Shown: one piece after another, positions 29,943 to 39,853 of the stretch
How positions within the stretch are numbered: the stretch's first letter is position 1
How the letters are laid out: the number at the start of each line of letters is the position of its first letter
NCBI RefSeq assembly: GCF_016918735.1
Contig: NZ_JAFFPR010000022.1
Span: 186,001-250,000, forward strand
Direction of reading: 5' to 3'
DNA: 64,000 nucleotides
Origin: Leptospira abararensis
Lineage (GTDB): Bacteria; Spirochaetota; Leptospiria; Leptospirales; Leptospiraceae
Notes under the pieces: generated by a model
Told to the model about the DNA's origin: nothing
The model's input: only the letters and a program-made list of their open reading frames with translations
Databases searched by the model: none
Translations under genes and position numbers: made by a program

Positions 29943-31481
29943 CTAACGGATCCGGTTGGCTAAGTCTTGAATGTCCTCAATATGTTCCGCAAGCACCCTT
30001 GTATTTTCGGCTACTACTTGGACTGCGTCTTCAATACTTTGTGCAGCACGAGCCACTTCCTGGTTCCCTACGGACTGTTCATTCGCAATGGATTCGAGTT
30101 GTGAGGAAAGCTCTTTGAGATCTTTTTGTGATTCTACTACCCTAGCATTTAATCTTTGCAAGTCGACAAACTTCTCATTAAAACTGATTACCTTATTTTG
30201 AATTTTGGACATTTCCGTTTCTTGGTTTTGTGCAAGTTCGTTCGCTTCTTTTGCCGAGGCATTTCCTTTCAATAAATCCGATTTTGATTTATGAATGGTT
30301 TTTGAAATGATACTGGCGTTGTTCGCAGAATTTTCAGCCAGTTTGGCAACCTCACTAGCCACAACGGCAAAACCACGACCATGTTCTCCGGCTCTAGCCG
30401 CCTCAATCGAAGCATTGAGAGCAAGTAAATTGGTTTGGTCTGCGATTTCTTTCATGATTTGGTTTACGTCTTCTACTTTCTGAAAGCTAGAACTTACTTC
30501 CCCTAAAATAGAATTTAAGTTTTGCATCGAGTTCGTCACCAAATTACTAAATTTGGAAGACTGGTTGATTTGATCCGAGATAATATCAATCTCCCCTCGC
30601 ACAGATTTTACAATTCCTTCTAAGGTTTGGCTTTCCTCATTCAAAGTTTCGATTCGTTTGTATTGGTCCTTAACAAAGGAAACAGAGTTTTCAGTGGATT
30701 GCGAAATTTCAGTTAAGGAAGCAGAGATTTGTTCAATGGATGCTGCTTGGTTTTGTACAAGGCCATTTAAATCATCAGCAAAAACTTTGAGAGCTGCCAC
30801 CGATTGGTTTAAACTCTCTCCCGTTTCCACCATTGCCTCTTTTTGTGTTTCCATTACTTTCGTATGTTCTTCTGAAGTTTTTTTACCCAAGATGGCTTCA
30901 TCGCGGATGGAGGTAAGTAAGCCCACCATTTTGCCAATTGTGACTGTTGCCATTAACAGAAAAAAAACTTTTACAATTTCTACAGGTAAAGAAATCGAAT
31001 AAGCCAACTTATGAGTATCATTCCGATCTACAAATTCCATTCCTACAAACCCTGCCAATACTAGAGAACCAATTTGAACTAATGTCAACAAGGCTCCAAT
31101 TACATATGTTTGGCGGGATGAAAAAAGAAATCCCGAATATAATAAGATAAAAAAGGATATGATATAGTTCACTCCATCCTTTAAGGCAGAGGCAGCAATA
31201 TCCAAATCCATAAAACTTTGTCCCAAAGTATTGGAACTAATCAAAAAGATATCAATAATTACAAACCAAAAGGCATGTGGGGCTTTCCCTTTTTTCAATA
31301 GGATAAATTGTGTGAATGCCACCATCCCATAAAAGAAAGTGGTGAAGAGCATCAGAATGAGTTGGTCTTTATGAAGAGAACCCAAACTGCCAAGAATTCC
31401 TAAAATAAAAATCACAAGGAGAGTGGAGCGGATAGAATTGATGGTCTTTGTGGCCTTCAGGTAGTACGAATCCAATTGCAT
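29943..31481 (-). CDS. Methyl-accepting chemotaxis protein
   Basis: A protein of about 512 residues with an N-terminal membrane domain of about six helices (about 15-190) and a C-terminal signalling domain that contains the hairpin motif [20 protein letters not shown]. There is no large periplasmic sensing domain, so it may sense through its membrane part. The ATG at 31481 ([10 protein letters not shown]) is chosen because the longer frame (31583) would begin inside a repeat operator and add an unlikely Cys-rich leader. It is divergent from the COG0523 gene, and both promoters share two operator copies. Confidence 0.85.
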   Translation of the reverse strand: MQLDSYYLKATKTINSIRSTLLVIFILGILGSLGSLHKDQLILMLFTTFFYGMVAFTQFILLKKGKAPHAFWFVIIDIFLISSNTLGQSFMDLDIAASALKDGVNYIISFFILLYSGFLFSSRQTYVIGALLTLVQIGSLVLAGFVGMEFVDRNDTHKLAYSISLPVEIVKVFFLLMATVTIGKMVGLLTSIRDEAILGKKTSEEHTKVMETQKEAMVETGESLNQSVAALKVFADDLNGLVQNQAASIEQISASLTEISQSTENSVSFVKDQYKRIETLNEESQTLEGIVKSVRGEIDIISDQINQSSKFSNLVTNSMQNLNSILGEVSSSFQKVEDVNQIMKEIADQTNLLALNASIEAARAGEHGRGFAVVASEVAKLAENSANNASIISKTIHKSKSDLLKGNASAKEANELAQNQETEMSKIQNKVISFNEKFVDLQRLNARVVESQKDLKELSSQLESIANEQSVGNQEVARAAQSIEDAVQVVAENTRVLAEHIEDIQDLANRIR

Positions 31482-31564
31482 ATCCAAAGAATTTGAACTT
31501 GGTTCATAAAATGCAAGGATTTCCTCGTATTTTGAGGGCAAAGTCTGGCTTATCTCCAGAAAAC

Positions 31565-31585
31565 AAATGCAACAAAATTGCATTT
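31565..31585. promoter_or_regulatory. Metal-repressor-type operator, copy 2
   Basis: AAATGCAA-CAAAA-TTGCATTT is a perfect inverted repeat with 8-bp arms and 5-bp spacer. It lies about 85-105 bp upstream of the chemoreceptor start and about 60-80 bp upstream of the COG0523 start, so it could control either gene. Confidence 0.7.
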
Positions 31586-31614
31586 ACTTATTGACAGAAA
31601 TCCTCGCCCAAACC

Positions 31615-31635
31615 AAATGCAACTATATTGCACTA
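31615..31635. promoter_or_regulatory. Metal-repressor-type operator, copy 3
   Basis: AAATGCAA-CTATA-TTGCACTA keeps the TGCAA-N5-TTGCA core but has one mismatch in the outer arms. It lies 12 bp before the COG0523 start codon and overlaps a -10-like TATATT and the space before the AAGGAA ribosome binding site. Repressor binding here should block transcription of the GTPase. Confidence 0.7.
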
Positions 31636-31646
31636 AGGAAACACCT

Positions 31647-32891
31647 ATGAAACCAAAAATTCCAGTGACCGTCCTCTCTGGATTTCTCGGGGCGGGCAAA
31701 ACCACCCTACTCAACCATATACTCTCCAACAGAGAGGGCTTACGTGTAGCTGTCATTGTAAACGATATGAGCGAAGTGAATATCGACGCAAGACTTGTTG
31801 CTTCCGGTGGCAGTTTAAGTCGTACCAATGAAAAATTAGTAGAGATGTCCAATGGTTGCATTTGTTGCACACTCCGAGAAGATCTACTCATTGAGATCAC
31901 CAAACTTGCTAAAGACGGAAGATTTGATTCTATCCTTATCGAGTCCACGGGAATTTCAGAGCCACTCCCGATTGCGGAAACCTTTACCTTTGAAGATGAA
32001 AATGGAGTGAGTTTGTCCGATATTGTTAAACTTGATTCTATGATTACGGTTGTGGATGCCGTGAATTTTTTAAAAGACTTTCAGAGCCTAGATTCCTTAC
32101 AAGAACGTAAATTAGGTGCTGGTGAGGAGGATGACAGAGATATTGTGGACTTACTTGTGGACCAAGTAGAGTTCAGTGATACCATCATCGTCAATAAAAT
32201 CAGTTTGTTATCAGAAGAAAAAAAGAATAGACTCCTTACCATTTTAAGATCCCTAAATGCAGACGCAGAAATCATCACCACTGACTATAGTAAAGTTCCT
32301 TTGTCAAAAGTTCTAAATACAGGACGATTTGATTTTGATAAAGCAAGCCAGTCTCCTTTGTGGCTAAAGGAACTCCGCGGAGAACATACACCCGAAACCG
32401 AAGAATATGGAATCAAAAGTTTTGTTTATGGAAACAGACGCCCCTTTCATCCAGAACGTTTCCATAAATGGCTACATTCTGAAAAACCTGGAGTGGTACG
32501 TGCCAAAGGATTTGTATGGCTTGCTAGTAAAATGGACTGGGTTCTTCTCTATTCCCAAGCAGGAAACTTATCCTCTTATAAACCGGAAGGGTATTGGTGG
32601 GCCAGTATCCCTGATGAGGACATTCCAGATGATCCCGATGTATTAGAAAATTTGCAAGCGCATTGGTTAGAACCCTGGGGTGATAGACGCCAAGAGATTG
32701 TTCTTATCGGCAGGGATATGGACGAAAAGAAATTACGAGCATCTCTCGACAAATGCCTGCTAAGTGATAACGAATACAAAACGGGGCCGGAAGGTTGGAC
32801 ATCATTCGAAGATCCATTTCCTGATTGGGATGCCATGATTGCAGAATCAGAATCTACATCCGAAGAAAAAGAGGAAGAACCAAACCTATGA
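31647..32891 (+). CDS. COG0523 (CobW/ZNG1-type) metallochaperone GTPase
   Basis: The 414-residue protein has Walker [10 protein letters not shown] (12-20), the CxCC metal motif C71-I-C73-C74, the GTPase signature ESTGISEP, and NKISL (NKxD-like). A CobW C-terminal domain follows (about 255-400). Such proteins deliver zinc or other metals to client enzymes and many are induced at low zinc. The ATG at 31647 has AAGGAA 6 bases upstream and follows two operator copies. It has an ATGA overlap with the Tpx-like gene, so the two are coupled. Confidence 0.88.
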   Translation: MKPKIPVTVLSGFLGAGKTTLLNHILSNREGLRVAVIVNDMSEVNIDARLVASGGSLSRTNEKLVEMSNGCICCTLREDLLIEITKLAKDGRFDSILIESTGISEPLPIAETFTFEDENGVSLSDIVKLDSMITVVDAVNFLKDFQSLDSLQERKLGAGEEDDRDIVDLLVDQVEFSDTIIVNKISLLSEEKKNRLLTILRSLNADAEIITTDYSKVPLSKVLNTGRFDFDKASQSPLWLKELRGEHTPETEEYGIKSFVYGNRRPFHPERFHKWLHSEKPGVVRAKGFVWLASKMDWVLLYSQAGNLSSYKPEGYWWASIPDEDIPDDPDVLENLQAHWLEPWGDRRQEIVLIGRDMDEKKLRASLDKCLLSDNEYKTGPEGWTSFEDPFPDWDAMIAESESTSEEKEEEPNL

Positions 32892-33406
32892 AGGTATATT
32901 TAGGAAATATGCTGGTAGAACTTACCGGCAAAAGGCCAAAAAAAGGATTTCAGTGGCAACATAACTTCCAATTTTTACCCGCACTGAATACAGAATCAAA
33001 TTTCCCCAATCTAAAGAATAAAAAAGGACTGATTTTCATTTCCACTTTGCCCAATGTCCGAAGTTTTGCCTGTTCGACTCAAGTATTAGATTTGGAAGAA
33101 GAATTAAAAAAAAGAAAAATCCAGGCAAAGATCATTCACATAGCTTCCGATGGCAAAGACGCATGGTCGGAAATTAAAAAATTGCACCCGACTATAAAAG
33201 CGCACGGTTATAGTTTAAAAAACGGAAACCCAGATGATGTAAATACACTCAAGGAAATTTTAGGAATCGGAGTTGCCAGTTCCCATCGATTGGCACATGG
33301 CTTATTTGCAATTCAAGATGGGATCCTTATTTCAAGTTTAATTCCTAAACAACAATACGGGGTACCCAATATCAAAAAGTTTCTAAACCAACTGAAACAA
33401 TCGTAA
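32888..33406 (+). CDS. Degenerate thiol peroxidase (Tpx-like), single cysteine
   Basis: This 172-residue protein resembles the Tpx peroxiredoxins: the sequence [20 protein letters not shown] aligns with the Tpx active-site helix, with C62 as possible peroxidatic cysteine, although TPVC has become SFAC. The second cysteine of typical Tpx is missing, and it is the only cysteine in the protein. C-terminal features ([13 protein letters not shown]) also fit the family. It could reduce peroxides as a 1-Cys enzyme or have another role under metal starvation. It overlaps the COG0523 gene by 4 bp. Confidence 0.72.
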   Translation: MKVYLGNMLVELTGKRPKKGFQWQHNFQFLPALNTESNFPNLKNKKGLIFISTLPNVRSFACSTQVLDLEEELKKRKIQAKIIHIASDGKDAWSEIKKLHPTIKAHGYSLKNGNPDDVNTLKEILGIGVASSHRLAHGLFAIQDGILISSLIPKQQYGVPNIKKFLNQLKQS

Positions 33407-33476
33407 GAATAAACTCAGGTTATGAAGTCATTGAAAAACTTTTGTGTTTCAAACTATAAAGATGTGTTATTTATAA

Positions 33477-33989
33477 TTAAGCAACTGCTGCCTTAAGGGC
33501 AGCAATATCAATTTTATGCATCTTAAGCATTGCCTGTTGGGCTCGTTCGGCCTTCACTGGATCCGGATGGGAAATCAGTTGCAAAAGAATCTTTGGTGTG
33601 ACCTGCCACCACATACCAAATTTGTCCTGAAGCCAACCGCACATACTTTCTTTACCACCATCGGCAAGAAGACCATTCCAATAATGATCGACTTCCTTTT
33701 GTGTTTCCACGCTAATCATAAAGGAAACTCCCCAGCTGAACTGAAACCCAGGTCCTCCATTAAAAGCAAAAAACTTTTGGCCATTCAGAATGAATTCTGC
33801 CTGCGTAGGATTTACGATGAGAAACTTAGACTTTTTGAATATGGATTTATAGAATTTAGCAACTTCTTCGATGTTCGCGTTGAACATAAGAAAGGGAGTG
33901 ATACTCTGCGTAGGTGAACCGATATATTCCACTTTTTTCAGTGCAGATTTTGGTTTTTTCAAATTACTTTTCTTTTTTGCAACTGCCAT
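33477..33989 (-). CDS. VOC/PhnB-like protein
   Basis: This 170-residue protein resembles the PhnB/3-demethylubiquinone methyltransferase-like members of the VOC (glyoxalase fold) superfamily: TPFLMFNANIEEVAKFYKSI at the start of the domain, then FFAFNGGPGFQFSWGVS, and WLQDKFGMWWQVTP. The role is unknown; members bind small molecules or metals. The ATG at 33989 is preferred because GGGAG lies before it, and the N-terminal Lys-rich tail (AVAKKKSNLKKPK) precedes the domain. It is convergent with the Tpx-like gene. Confidence 0.8.
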   Translation of the reverse strand: MAVAKKKSNLKKPKSALKKVEYIGSPTQSITPFLMFNANIEEVAKFYKSIFKKSKFLIVNPTQAEFILNGQKFFAFNGGPGFQFSWGVSFMISVETQKEVDHYWNGLLADGGKESMCGWLQDKFGMWWQVTPKILLQLISHPDPVKAERAQQAMLKMHKIDIAALKAAVA

Positions 33990-34147
33990 ACTTTTCTCCC
34001 TTTTTCGAACTGATTTTATGGTAATCAACAAAGGGACTCAAGGAAAAAAATATGTTTTTTCTTAAACTAGTCTTTTGTAATGAAGTGCAATTACCTCGGT
34101 AGACATCTTATACCCTTTGTTACATAAAGATGCATCATAAGCATATT

Positions 34148-34621
34148 TTAGTTCGGTAGGTAGGGCCCACCTGTTTCCCCCCATCCCCATTTGGGCATAG
34201 GTTCGTTTGTATCCATGGGATTATCGACTAACTGTGAATTAATCACAGCAAGCCTTGTCCCCCATTCTATGTAACCAACAAATGCAGAACGAAACTCAGG
34301 ATCACTTTTGAGACCAACTTCATCAGCTGTTTGTAAAAGTAAATGAACCCAACGTTGCCTCATCTCTTCTGTTAACATTTTGCCAATATGTTTTCCAATC
34401 ATATGGGAATGGCTTCCACCGTCATTCGAAGTATAAAATTGGCCACCTCCAAAAACCTCTGAGACAAAATGAGATACATGTTGAACGTGTTCCGGTGACA
34501 TATTTCCAAACACTTTTCCAAGTAGGTCATCTTTCAAAACTTTGCCATAAAACCGAGCAAACAAAGCATCAAAAGTTTTTATATCGCCTGCCCATTCGTA
34601 TAACGTTGGTATTTTTTTCAT
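34148..34621 (-). CDS. Truncated (group II-like) haemoglobin
   Basis: This 157-residue protein has the small globin fold with proximal histidine H78 in HSHMIGKH and the C-terminal WGWGETGGPY found in group II truncated globins. It may bind oxygen or detoxify NO or peroxide. It starts inside the stop of the HEAT lipoprotein gene (ATGA overlap), so the two are translated together. Di-haem oxidoreductase and HEAT genes lie just upstream on the same strand. Confidence 0.84.
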   Translation of the reverse strand: MKKIPTLYEWAGDIKTFDALFARFYGKVLKDDLLGKVFGNMSPEHVQHVSHFVSEVFGGGQFYTSNDGGSHSHMIGKHIGKMLTEEMRQRWVHLLLQTADEVGLKSDPEFRSAFVGYIEWGTRLAVINSQLVDNPMDTNEPMPKWGWGETGGPYLPN

Positions 34622-36183
34622 AATTTCTCTTTCGCCCATTGGTTCCATTCTTTTGCTGTCCGAAATTTTTGCCCGGTAATAGACGTTAAAGCATAATAAC
34701 TCAATTTGCGTTTTTCAGAATCATCACCATTGACAAAGGATAATAAAACTGGGACAGATTTTTTATCCTTACGTTTGGCAATTTCTTCCATGGCAGGCCG
34801 GTAAACTTCTGCCTCTTTAGATTTTGTTGCCTCTTCGATTAAGAGACGAGCTTCTTCTGTGGGAATCAAAGCCACTGTGGAAAGAATTTGCGGAGCCATT
34901 TTAGGTCTTTCGGAAAGTAGTTCTTTTAGTTTAGGTAAACTTGATGGATCGGCAATCGAACCCAAGGCTTCCAAAGCATAGACCATAAGTTTTGCATCTC
35001 CCATGTCCAGAGCCTTGATCAAATCAGGAACCGCCTCTTTAGAACCCAAAATTCCTAATGCCCAAGCAGAACCATAAGGTCCCTCTTTAGCTCCTGATAA
35101 TAAAATCTTTCTGAGCACAGGAATGGAAGCTTTGTCACCAATCCAACCTAGGGCTTCAGCAAAACTATCCCGCTCTGGAGTGGATTCTTTTTCTAACAAT
35201 TCTTCCAGACGTAACCTTCCTTCTTTAAACCTTTGGCGACCAACAATCTTTGCTGCACTTCCCCAGTTCTTTGTATCTTTTCCACCAAACAAACCGAAGG
35301 CTAACTGTGCCGCTTCTTTGGAAGGGATAGAACAGAGGACATCAGTTGCATAAAGTTTGGTTTCTGGATCATTTGCCTGTAAGGTTTGAAACACTTTTGG
35401 AACCACAGATGGATTTCCAATTTCAATAAGTGCCATCGACGCATTTTCTTTTCCTTTGCTATAAGGAAGACTCAATGCTTTCACTAGCACCTCATTTGCA
35501 GTTTTTGCTTTGATTCTTCCAAGAGCGAGGTAGGCTGCAGCAAGAGTGGGTGATTCATCTTGGGTTTGGGTGAGACGGAGTAAATAGGATTCAGAAGAAG
35601 CGATTTTTAATTTTCCCAGTGCCATCGCATAGGTTTTATCTTTTTCCCTGTCTTTGTTTCTTAAAGCCAAACTTAGGATTTGTGAGCCCACTGAATTGGC
35701 ACCGATTTGTACCAAGGCATCCACTGTTTGCAAACGTAGTGTTGGGTTTTGATCATCTAACAAAGGATAGATCTTATTTCCGATCGATGGGTCTTTCATT
35801 CGAGTAAGGGCATCTAAATAAACATCTTTTGGATTTTCGGAATCCGACCATAATAGATTGGCAATCGCAGTAGAGGAGGATTTGTCTTTTAGGTCACCTA
35901 GGGCAATGGCAGCACCAGCACGGACTCCCGCTTCTTTATCAGATAAAAGTTTTTTTAACTTAGGTATGGCGGATCTTTCTTCTCTACTCCCCAATTGCAC
36001 AGCTGCTTGGGAGCGAGTGAAAGGATCAGGGGAATTTAAGTTTTCCATCAGTTCTTTTGTGGTTTGTTCTTCTGACACTGTTTCCTCTAGGGAAGTCGGT
36101 TCGTCCTTGGGCGGGACGGGATCACAATTCAAAATGAGAGTGAGGGAGAAAAAAAAAGAAATCAAAAACCAATACTTTTGCAT
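34618..36183 (-). CDS. HEAT-repeat lipoprotein
   Basis: The 521-residue precursor has a signal peptide ending in the lipobox LNC near residue 20. From about residue 50 to the end it is a series of about a dozen HEAT/PBS-lyase-type repeats of about 30 residues (for example RSQAAVQLGSREERSAIPKL). Such repeats form an all-helical solenoid for protein binding. It is translationally coupled to the globin. ATG at 36183 is chosen; an upstream TTG exists. Confidence 0.8.
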   Translation of the reverse strand: MQKYWFLISFFFSLTLILNCDPVPPKDEPTSLEETVSEEQTTKELMENLNSPDPFTRSQAAVQLGSREERSAIPKLKKLLSDKEAGVRAGAAIALGDLKDKSSSTAIANLLWSDSENPKDVYLDALTRMKDPSIGNKIYPLLDDQNPTLRLQTVDALVQIGANSVGSQILSLALRNKDREKDKTYAMALGKLKIASSESYLLRLTQTQDESPTLAAAYLALGRIKAKTANEVLVKALSLPYSKGKENASMALIEIGNPSVVPKVFQTLQANDPETKLYATDVLCSIPSKEAAQLAFGLFGGKDTKNWGSAAKIVGRQRFKEGRLRLEELLEKESTPERDSFAEALGWIGDKASIPVLRKILLSGAKEGPYGSAWALGILGSKEAVPDLIKALDMGDAKLMVYALEALGSIADPSSLPKLKELLSERPKMAPQILSTVALIPTEEARLLIEEATKSKEAEVYRPAMEEIAKRKDKKSVPVLLSFVNGDDSEKRKLSYYALTSITGQKFRTAKEWNQWAKEKL

Positions 36184-36295
36184 GCCAGACAAATTTATAA
36201 ATTTAAAAATCTGTATACAAGTGTTAATTCGAAGGAAGGTGATGAATTTTTTAGATTCATTGATTCCTTCCTTTCTGTATTTCCGAACTACCCTT

Positions 36296-37804
36296 TTACA
36301 ATGATAATAAAAATCGAATCATACTGGCTCTATCCGATACATTCAGTGCTAAAAAATATTTTTTACTTTTTTCTGCTTCCCCCCCATGCCAAAGAATGGC
36401 CTCATCCAAAGTTTTGGCCCGGCCATCATGTAAAAAACGCGCTCGCCCATTCACAGTTCCAAAAAGTCCGATTCCCCAAAGGGGGGCGGTTCTCCATTCG
36501 CTTTCCGAGGCTTCGCCGTCCGCCTTTCCATCACTCAGATCCTCTCCCATATCATGTAAAAGCAGATCGGTATAGGGACGTATGACTTGATTGGAAAGTT
36601 GTGGAAAAGAAGCATTCGATGAGGTAACCATAATTTCCGTATGACATTTGTTACAGCCAGCTAGAAAAAAATGTTTTTTACCTGTTAATATTGCCGCCGA
36701 ATTTGCATTGCGACGAACAGGTACAGCTACCAGTTGCATGTATTTGGTAATCGCAGTTATTTTTTCTTCAGATACTTCTGGATTTCCACCACCAGTGGCA
36801 TTGGAACAAGCAGTCTGTGTTGCACTACAGTTCTCTTGCGAGAACATAGGGCTTGAAATTCCTATGTCACCAGAAAAAGCCGCAGAGTTTTGGCGTTTGA
36901 GACTTGGCGCATTGGCCTTCCATCCAAACCGGCCCAAAGACTTTCCACTTCCAGTCAGGTCCCAAAGAAAATTAGGTCTTCCTGAAATTCCATCACCATC
37001 TAAATCCATAGGATCAGAACGAGAAAGGATGGTTTCTTCTGGAACGGCTTCTAAAAGCCCAAGACCTATCACTTGCTGTGTCAACCGAACAGATGTTTTG
37101 TGTCCAGAAGCAAAGGCCCCATACCCGAGTCCACTAAATACCAAATTAGGTTTTCTGAGTGAATACGAACTACCATCCTGATAATTTCCACTGATGGTAT
37201 CATATTCCAAGTGAACTGTCCCTTCCTTTGTGACTCCGGCAACTGCATTAGGTTGGAACTGCGTCCCATACACTGGTTCCGGATCATTTCCCCTAGCACC
37301 GACACCTAACCTAACCAAGGTGAATACTAATGGATCTCCATCATCTTCTACTGCTCTACCATTACCCACATGACAACTTAAACACGAATTGGTATGAAAG
37401 AAAGGACCCAATCCATCTCGGTCCGGTAAAGTAGAAGAAAATCCTGGACTCCAAGGGACTTCAAAGACGGCTTGCCCCACTGTAAAATCGGAAATTGTAG
37501 TTAAGGGAGAATTTTTTCCAAATTGAAGGAAGGCTCGAGCGTCAGTTACAAAACTCGTCATTGCCTTTCCTCCCGAAAGTTCCTCTCCTTCTTCATATTC
37601 CCAAGGGAATTTTCCGAATTGGTGTAGTCCGAATAAGGCCAAACAAGTTCCATCCTCACAAAGATTCTCTTCTTTGGGACAACCTAAATCCGTAGTAAGA
37701 TTACCAATATCAGAAAACCCAATCCCCGTAGAACATGCGTTTGTCTCAAAAAACACACATCCATAAAAAGAACTAATAATCAAACAAAATAGAAATATTC
37801 TCAT
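36296..37804 (-). CDS. Di-haem oxidoreductase (DHOR/MauG-like) lipoprotein
   Basis: The 502-residue precursor has a lipoprotein signal (lipobox FYGC, C16) and two c-type haem motifs, C141-LSC-H145 and CNKCH later, like the di-haem peroxidase/thiol-oxidoreductase family (COG3488). It should act in the periplasm, perhaps oxidising a partner protein or using peroxide. It starts 26 bp after the RCC1 lipoprotein gene stops. A paralogue lies in the iron operon at 43 kb; this copy stands without the imelysins. Confidence 0.82.
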   Translation of the reverse strand: MRIFLFCLIISSFYGCVFFETNACSTGIGFSDIGNLTTDLGCPKEENLCEDGTCLALFGLHQFGKFPWEYEEGEELSGGKAMTSFVTDARAFLQFGKNSPLTTISDFTVGQAVFEVPWSPGFSSTLPDRDGLGPFFHTNSCLSCHVGNGRAVEDDGDPLVFTLVRLGVGARGNDPEPVYGTQFQPNAVAGVTKEGTVHLEYDTISGNYQDGSSYSLRKPNLVFSGLGYGAFASGHKTSVRLTQQVIGLGLLEAVPEETILSRSDPMDLDGDGISGRPNFLWDLTGSGKSLGRFGWKANAPSLKRQNSAAFSGDIGISSPMFSQENCSATQTACSNATGGGNPEVSEEKITAITKYMQLVAVPVRRNANSAAILTGKKHFFLAGCNKCHTEIMVTSSNASFPQLSNQVIRPYTDLLLHDMGEDLSDGKADGEASESEWRTAPLWGIGLFGTVNGRARFLHDGRAKTLDEAILWHGGEAEKSKKYFLALNVSDRASMIRFLLSL

Positions 37805-37830
37805 CTCAAGTTTTAGAAACAAAATGAGAA

Positions 37831-39666
37831 CTAGTTGGGAATGGTAAGAAAAATCGGTGTTGTAGCGGCCCAAGTCTCTTGTAAATCAGAGCGACCAATG
37901 GAACCTTTAAAATTCCAACCCCATCCATACAAGGAACCTGTTTTTAGGATCGCAAAATTATGCAAAGCCCCGCATCCAAAGTATTGAATATCTTTGACGC
38001 CGACAACAATGTCGCCAGGAGTATAGAGTTTTGCCGGTGTGGTAAGACCAGTTCCTAAATTTCCGCTCGAATTTGCTCCCCAACCCTTAACTGTCCCATC
38101 ACCTAAGACGGCAAAACTTTGGGTTCCGTTGGCCCAAACAGACACTACTTGATATAGTCCAGTCACTAGTGTTGGAGTTGGAACTGGTGTTGGACTTCCA
38201 CTTCCCCCAATGCCCAACTGACCGCTTGCGGCAAGACCCCACGCATATACGGTGCCATCATTCTTTAAAGCAAGGATATGGTCACGGCCATTGGCAATAT
38301 GAACTATACCAGATAAGGAACTCACTTTTTTCGGAGTAGAATTGACTTCCGCTGCCGTTCCAAGAACTCCATCACCTAAATTTCCATATTGGTCTCGACC
38401 CCAAACATAAACTTCACCTGACTTTGTTAAGGCGGCAGTATGTTCAGATCCTGCAATGACTTGGATAATATCGTTAGGAAGCCCAGTGACAGTGACTGGA
38501 TTTGCAGAATAAGTGCCAGCACCGCCTGTCCCATTTCCCAGTTGTCCTACTGAATTTGAGCCAAAGGTCACTACAGTCCCATCAGATTTCAAAACAACGG
38601 CATGGTCATAACCATAAGTTCCCATCACCGCATTGTTGATTCCAGGAACCTTACGTGGTGGATTTCTTTGACCGGCATCAGCGGGTGCAGCTTGTAGATC
38701 ACCAGTATTACCCATACCCAATTGCCCACTACTATTGGCTCCCCAAGTCCAAACACTTCCATCCTCTGTTATGGCAAGTGAATTGTTTTGATTAAATCCA
38801 ATAGATACGACATTGGAAATAGTTGATAACTTGGTAATGGTTGGGTTTGTAAGATCCCCCGTTGAGGTTCCTGATCCAAGTTGGCCATAATTGTTCCTAC
38901 CCCAAGTATAGAGGTTTCCATTCACCACATAACCAGAATGAGATCCACCAGCCGTAATTCGATTCCCGAAGTATGTTAAGATAGTTTTTTTAGCAGACAT
39001 TCCTGCCGAGTTTGTACAATGAATTTGAATTTTATTGGCACCTAACATAGGTTTAATTGAAATGGAAGAGGTTGTCTCCCCTTTCCCAACATTAAAATTT
39101 TCTTTTTCTGCATTATTTTGTAAAACATGGCAAGACAAGGTATCTGCTGTTTTTATGTTCAATGGTAAGTCATAAGTTTTCACAATACTTCCATCACGTG
39201 GCGAAAGAATTTCAAACCTCGAGCCCACATCACGATTACCGGAAAGGGAAACGAGAAAAATTGTATCAGTCAGATGGGAGATGTCTTCAATCGAAGGTTC
39301 CAGATTTTCTGAAGAAGAAATTTTAAAAGTTCCGAGTAATTTCCCATTTGCATCTTTCACATGAATTAAATAACTCCCACTTCCTAGGGAGAGTTGCCAA
39401 GATCCAGTTTCCGTTGTTGTTGCCAGAGATCGGGAAACTCCTGAGGTTTTTACACTTCCTTGCATTGCTAACTCTAAGCTGGCGTTAGGAATCGGACTTC
39501 CTGCCCCGTCCGTAAGACTGCCAGAAATTGTGGAAAGGTTAAGGCTAAAGCCAAGCAATGCCAAAGCCGATGGGTCCTCATTTTCTTTTGCTTTGCAGAA
39601 ACTGACAGCAACAAGCAAGGCCAGTACCACCAATGATTTTCCGCGGTTTTTTCTATTTGGGTTCAT
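37831..39666 (-). CDS. RCC1-repeat lipoprotein (seven-bladed propeller)
   Basis: The 611-residue precursor has the lipobox VSFC near residue 23-24. A carboxypeptidase-regulatory-like domain (about 48-110; SGSLTDGAGSPIPNASLEL) is followed by a second Ig-like region. Seven RCC1 repeats of about 50 residues then run from about 240 to the end, each with a core such as YTWGRNNYGQLG, WTWGANSSGQLG and YGWGWNFKGSIG. Seven repeats predict a complete beta-propeller. It is likely to be a surface binding protein; the ligand is unknown. The ATG at 39666 has an AGGAG upstream. Confidence 0.84.
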   Translation of the reverse strand: MNPNRKNRGKSLVVLALLVAVSFCKAKENEDPSALALLGFSLNLSTISGSLTDGAGSPIPNASLELAMQGSVKTSGVSRSLATTTETGSWQLSLGSGSYLIHVKDANGKLLGTFKISSSENLEPSIEDISHLTDTIFLVSLSGNRDVGSRFEILSPRDGSIVKTYDLPLNIKTADTLSCHVLQNNAEKENFNVGKGETTSSISIKPMLGANKIQIHCTNSAGMSAKKTILTYFGNRITAGGSHSGYVVNGNLYTWGRNNYGQLGSGTSTGDLTNPTITKLSTISNVVSIGFNQNNSLAITEDGSVWTWGANSSGQLGMGNTGDLQAAPADAGQRNPPRKVPGINNAVMGTYGYDHAVVLKSDGTVVTFGSNSVGQLGNGTGGAGTYSANPVTVTGLPNDIIQVIAGSEHTAALTKSGEVYVWGRDQYGNLGDGVLGTAAEVNSTPKKVSSLSGIVHIANGRDHILALKNDGTVYAWGLAASGQLGIGGSGSPTPVPTPTLVTGLYQVVSVWANGTQSFAVLGDGTVKGWGANSSGNLGTGLTTPAKLYTPGDIVVGVKDIQYFGCGALHNFAILKTGSLYGWGWNFKGSIGRSDLQETWAATTPIFLTIPN

Positions 39667-39798
39667 GGAATCTGTTCTCCTAAGAGGATACGACTCCGTA
39701 ATGATACCGAGTCTCAAATTCATCTATTTTTTGAACGCTGTTCCTGTCAAGCACAGATAGAAATTTCTCTTCAGAGAAGAATCGGGACGCGGGTGAAA

Positions 39799-39832
39799 GA
39801 AAAAAAAAGAGGACCAGTGGTCCTCTTTTTAG
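39799..39832 (-). terminator. Strong rho-independent terminator
   Basis: GAGGACCA-G-TGGTCCTC is a perfect stem extended by A/T pairs on both sides; the minus strand has a T-run after it. It ends the SGNH hydrolase operon that comes from the right. Because the A and T runs flank both sides it would also terminate plus-strand transcripts. Confidence 0.85.
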
Positions 39833-39853
39833 AACTGCGGAATTCCGGAATGG

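Noticed and set aside
33990..34147. 14-codon minus-strand ORF (MSTEVIALHYKRLV) with AAGGG upstream
   Set aside because: It is too short and has no context to call a gene; the ribosome-binding-site-like sequence could occur by chance.
37831..39666. DNA repeats in the RCC1 gene
   Set aside because: The repeats are in protein sequence and diverged in DNA, and are explained by the propeller fold.
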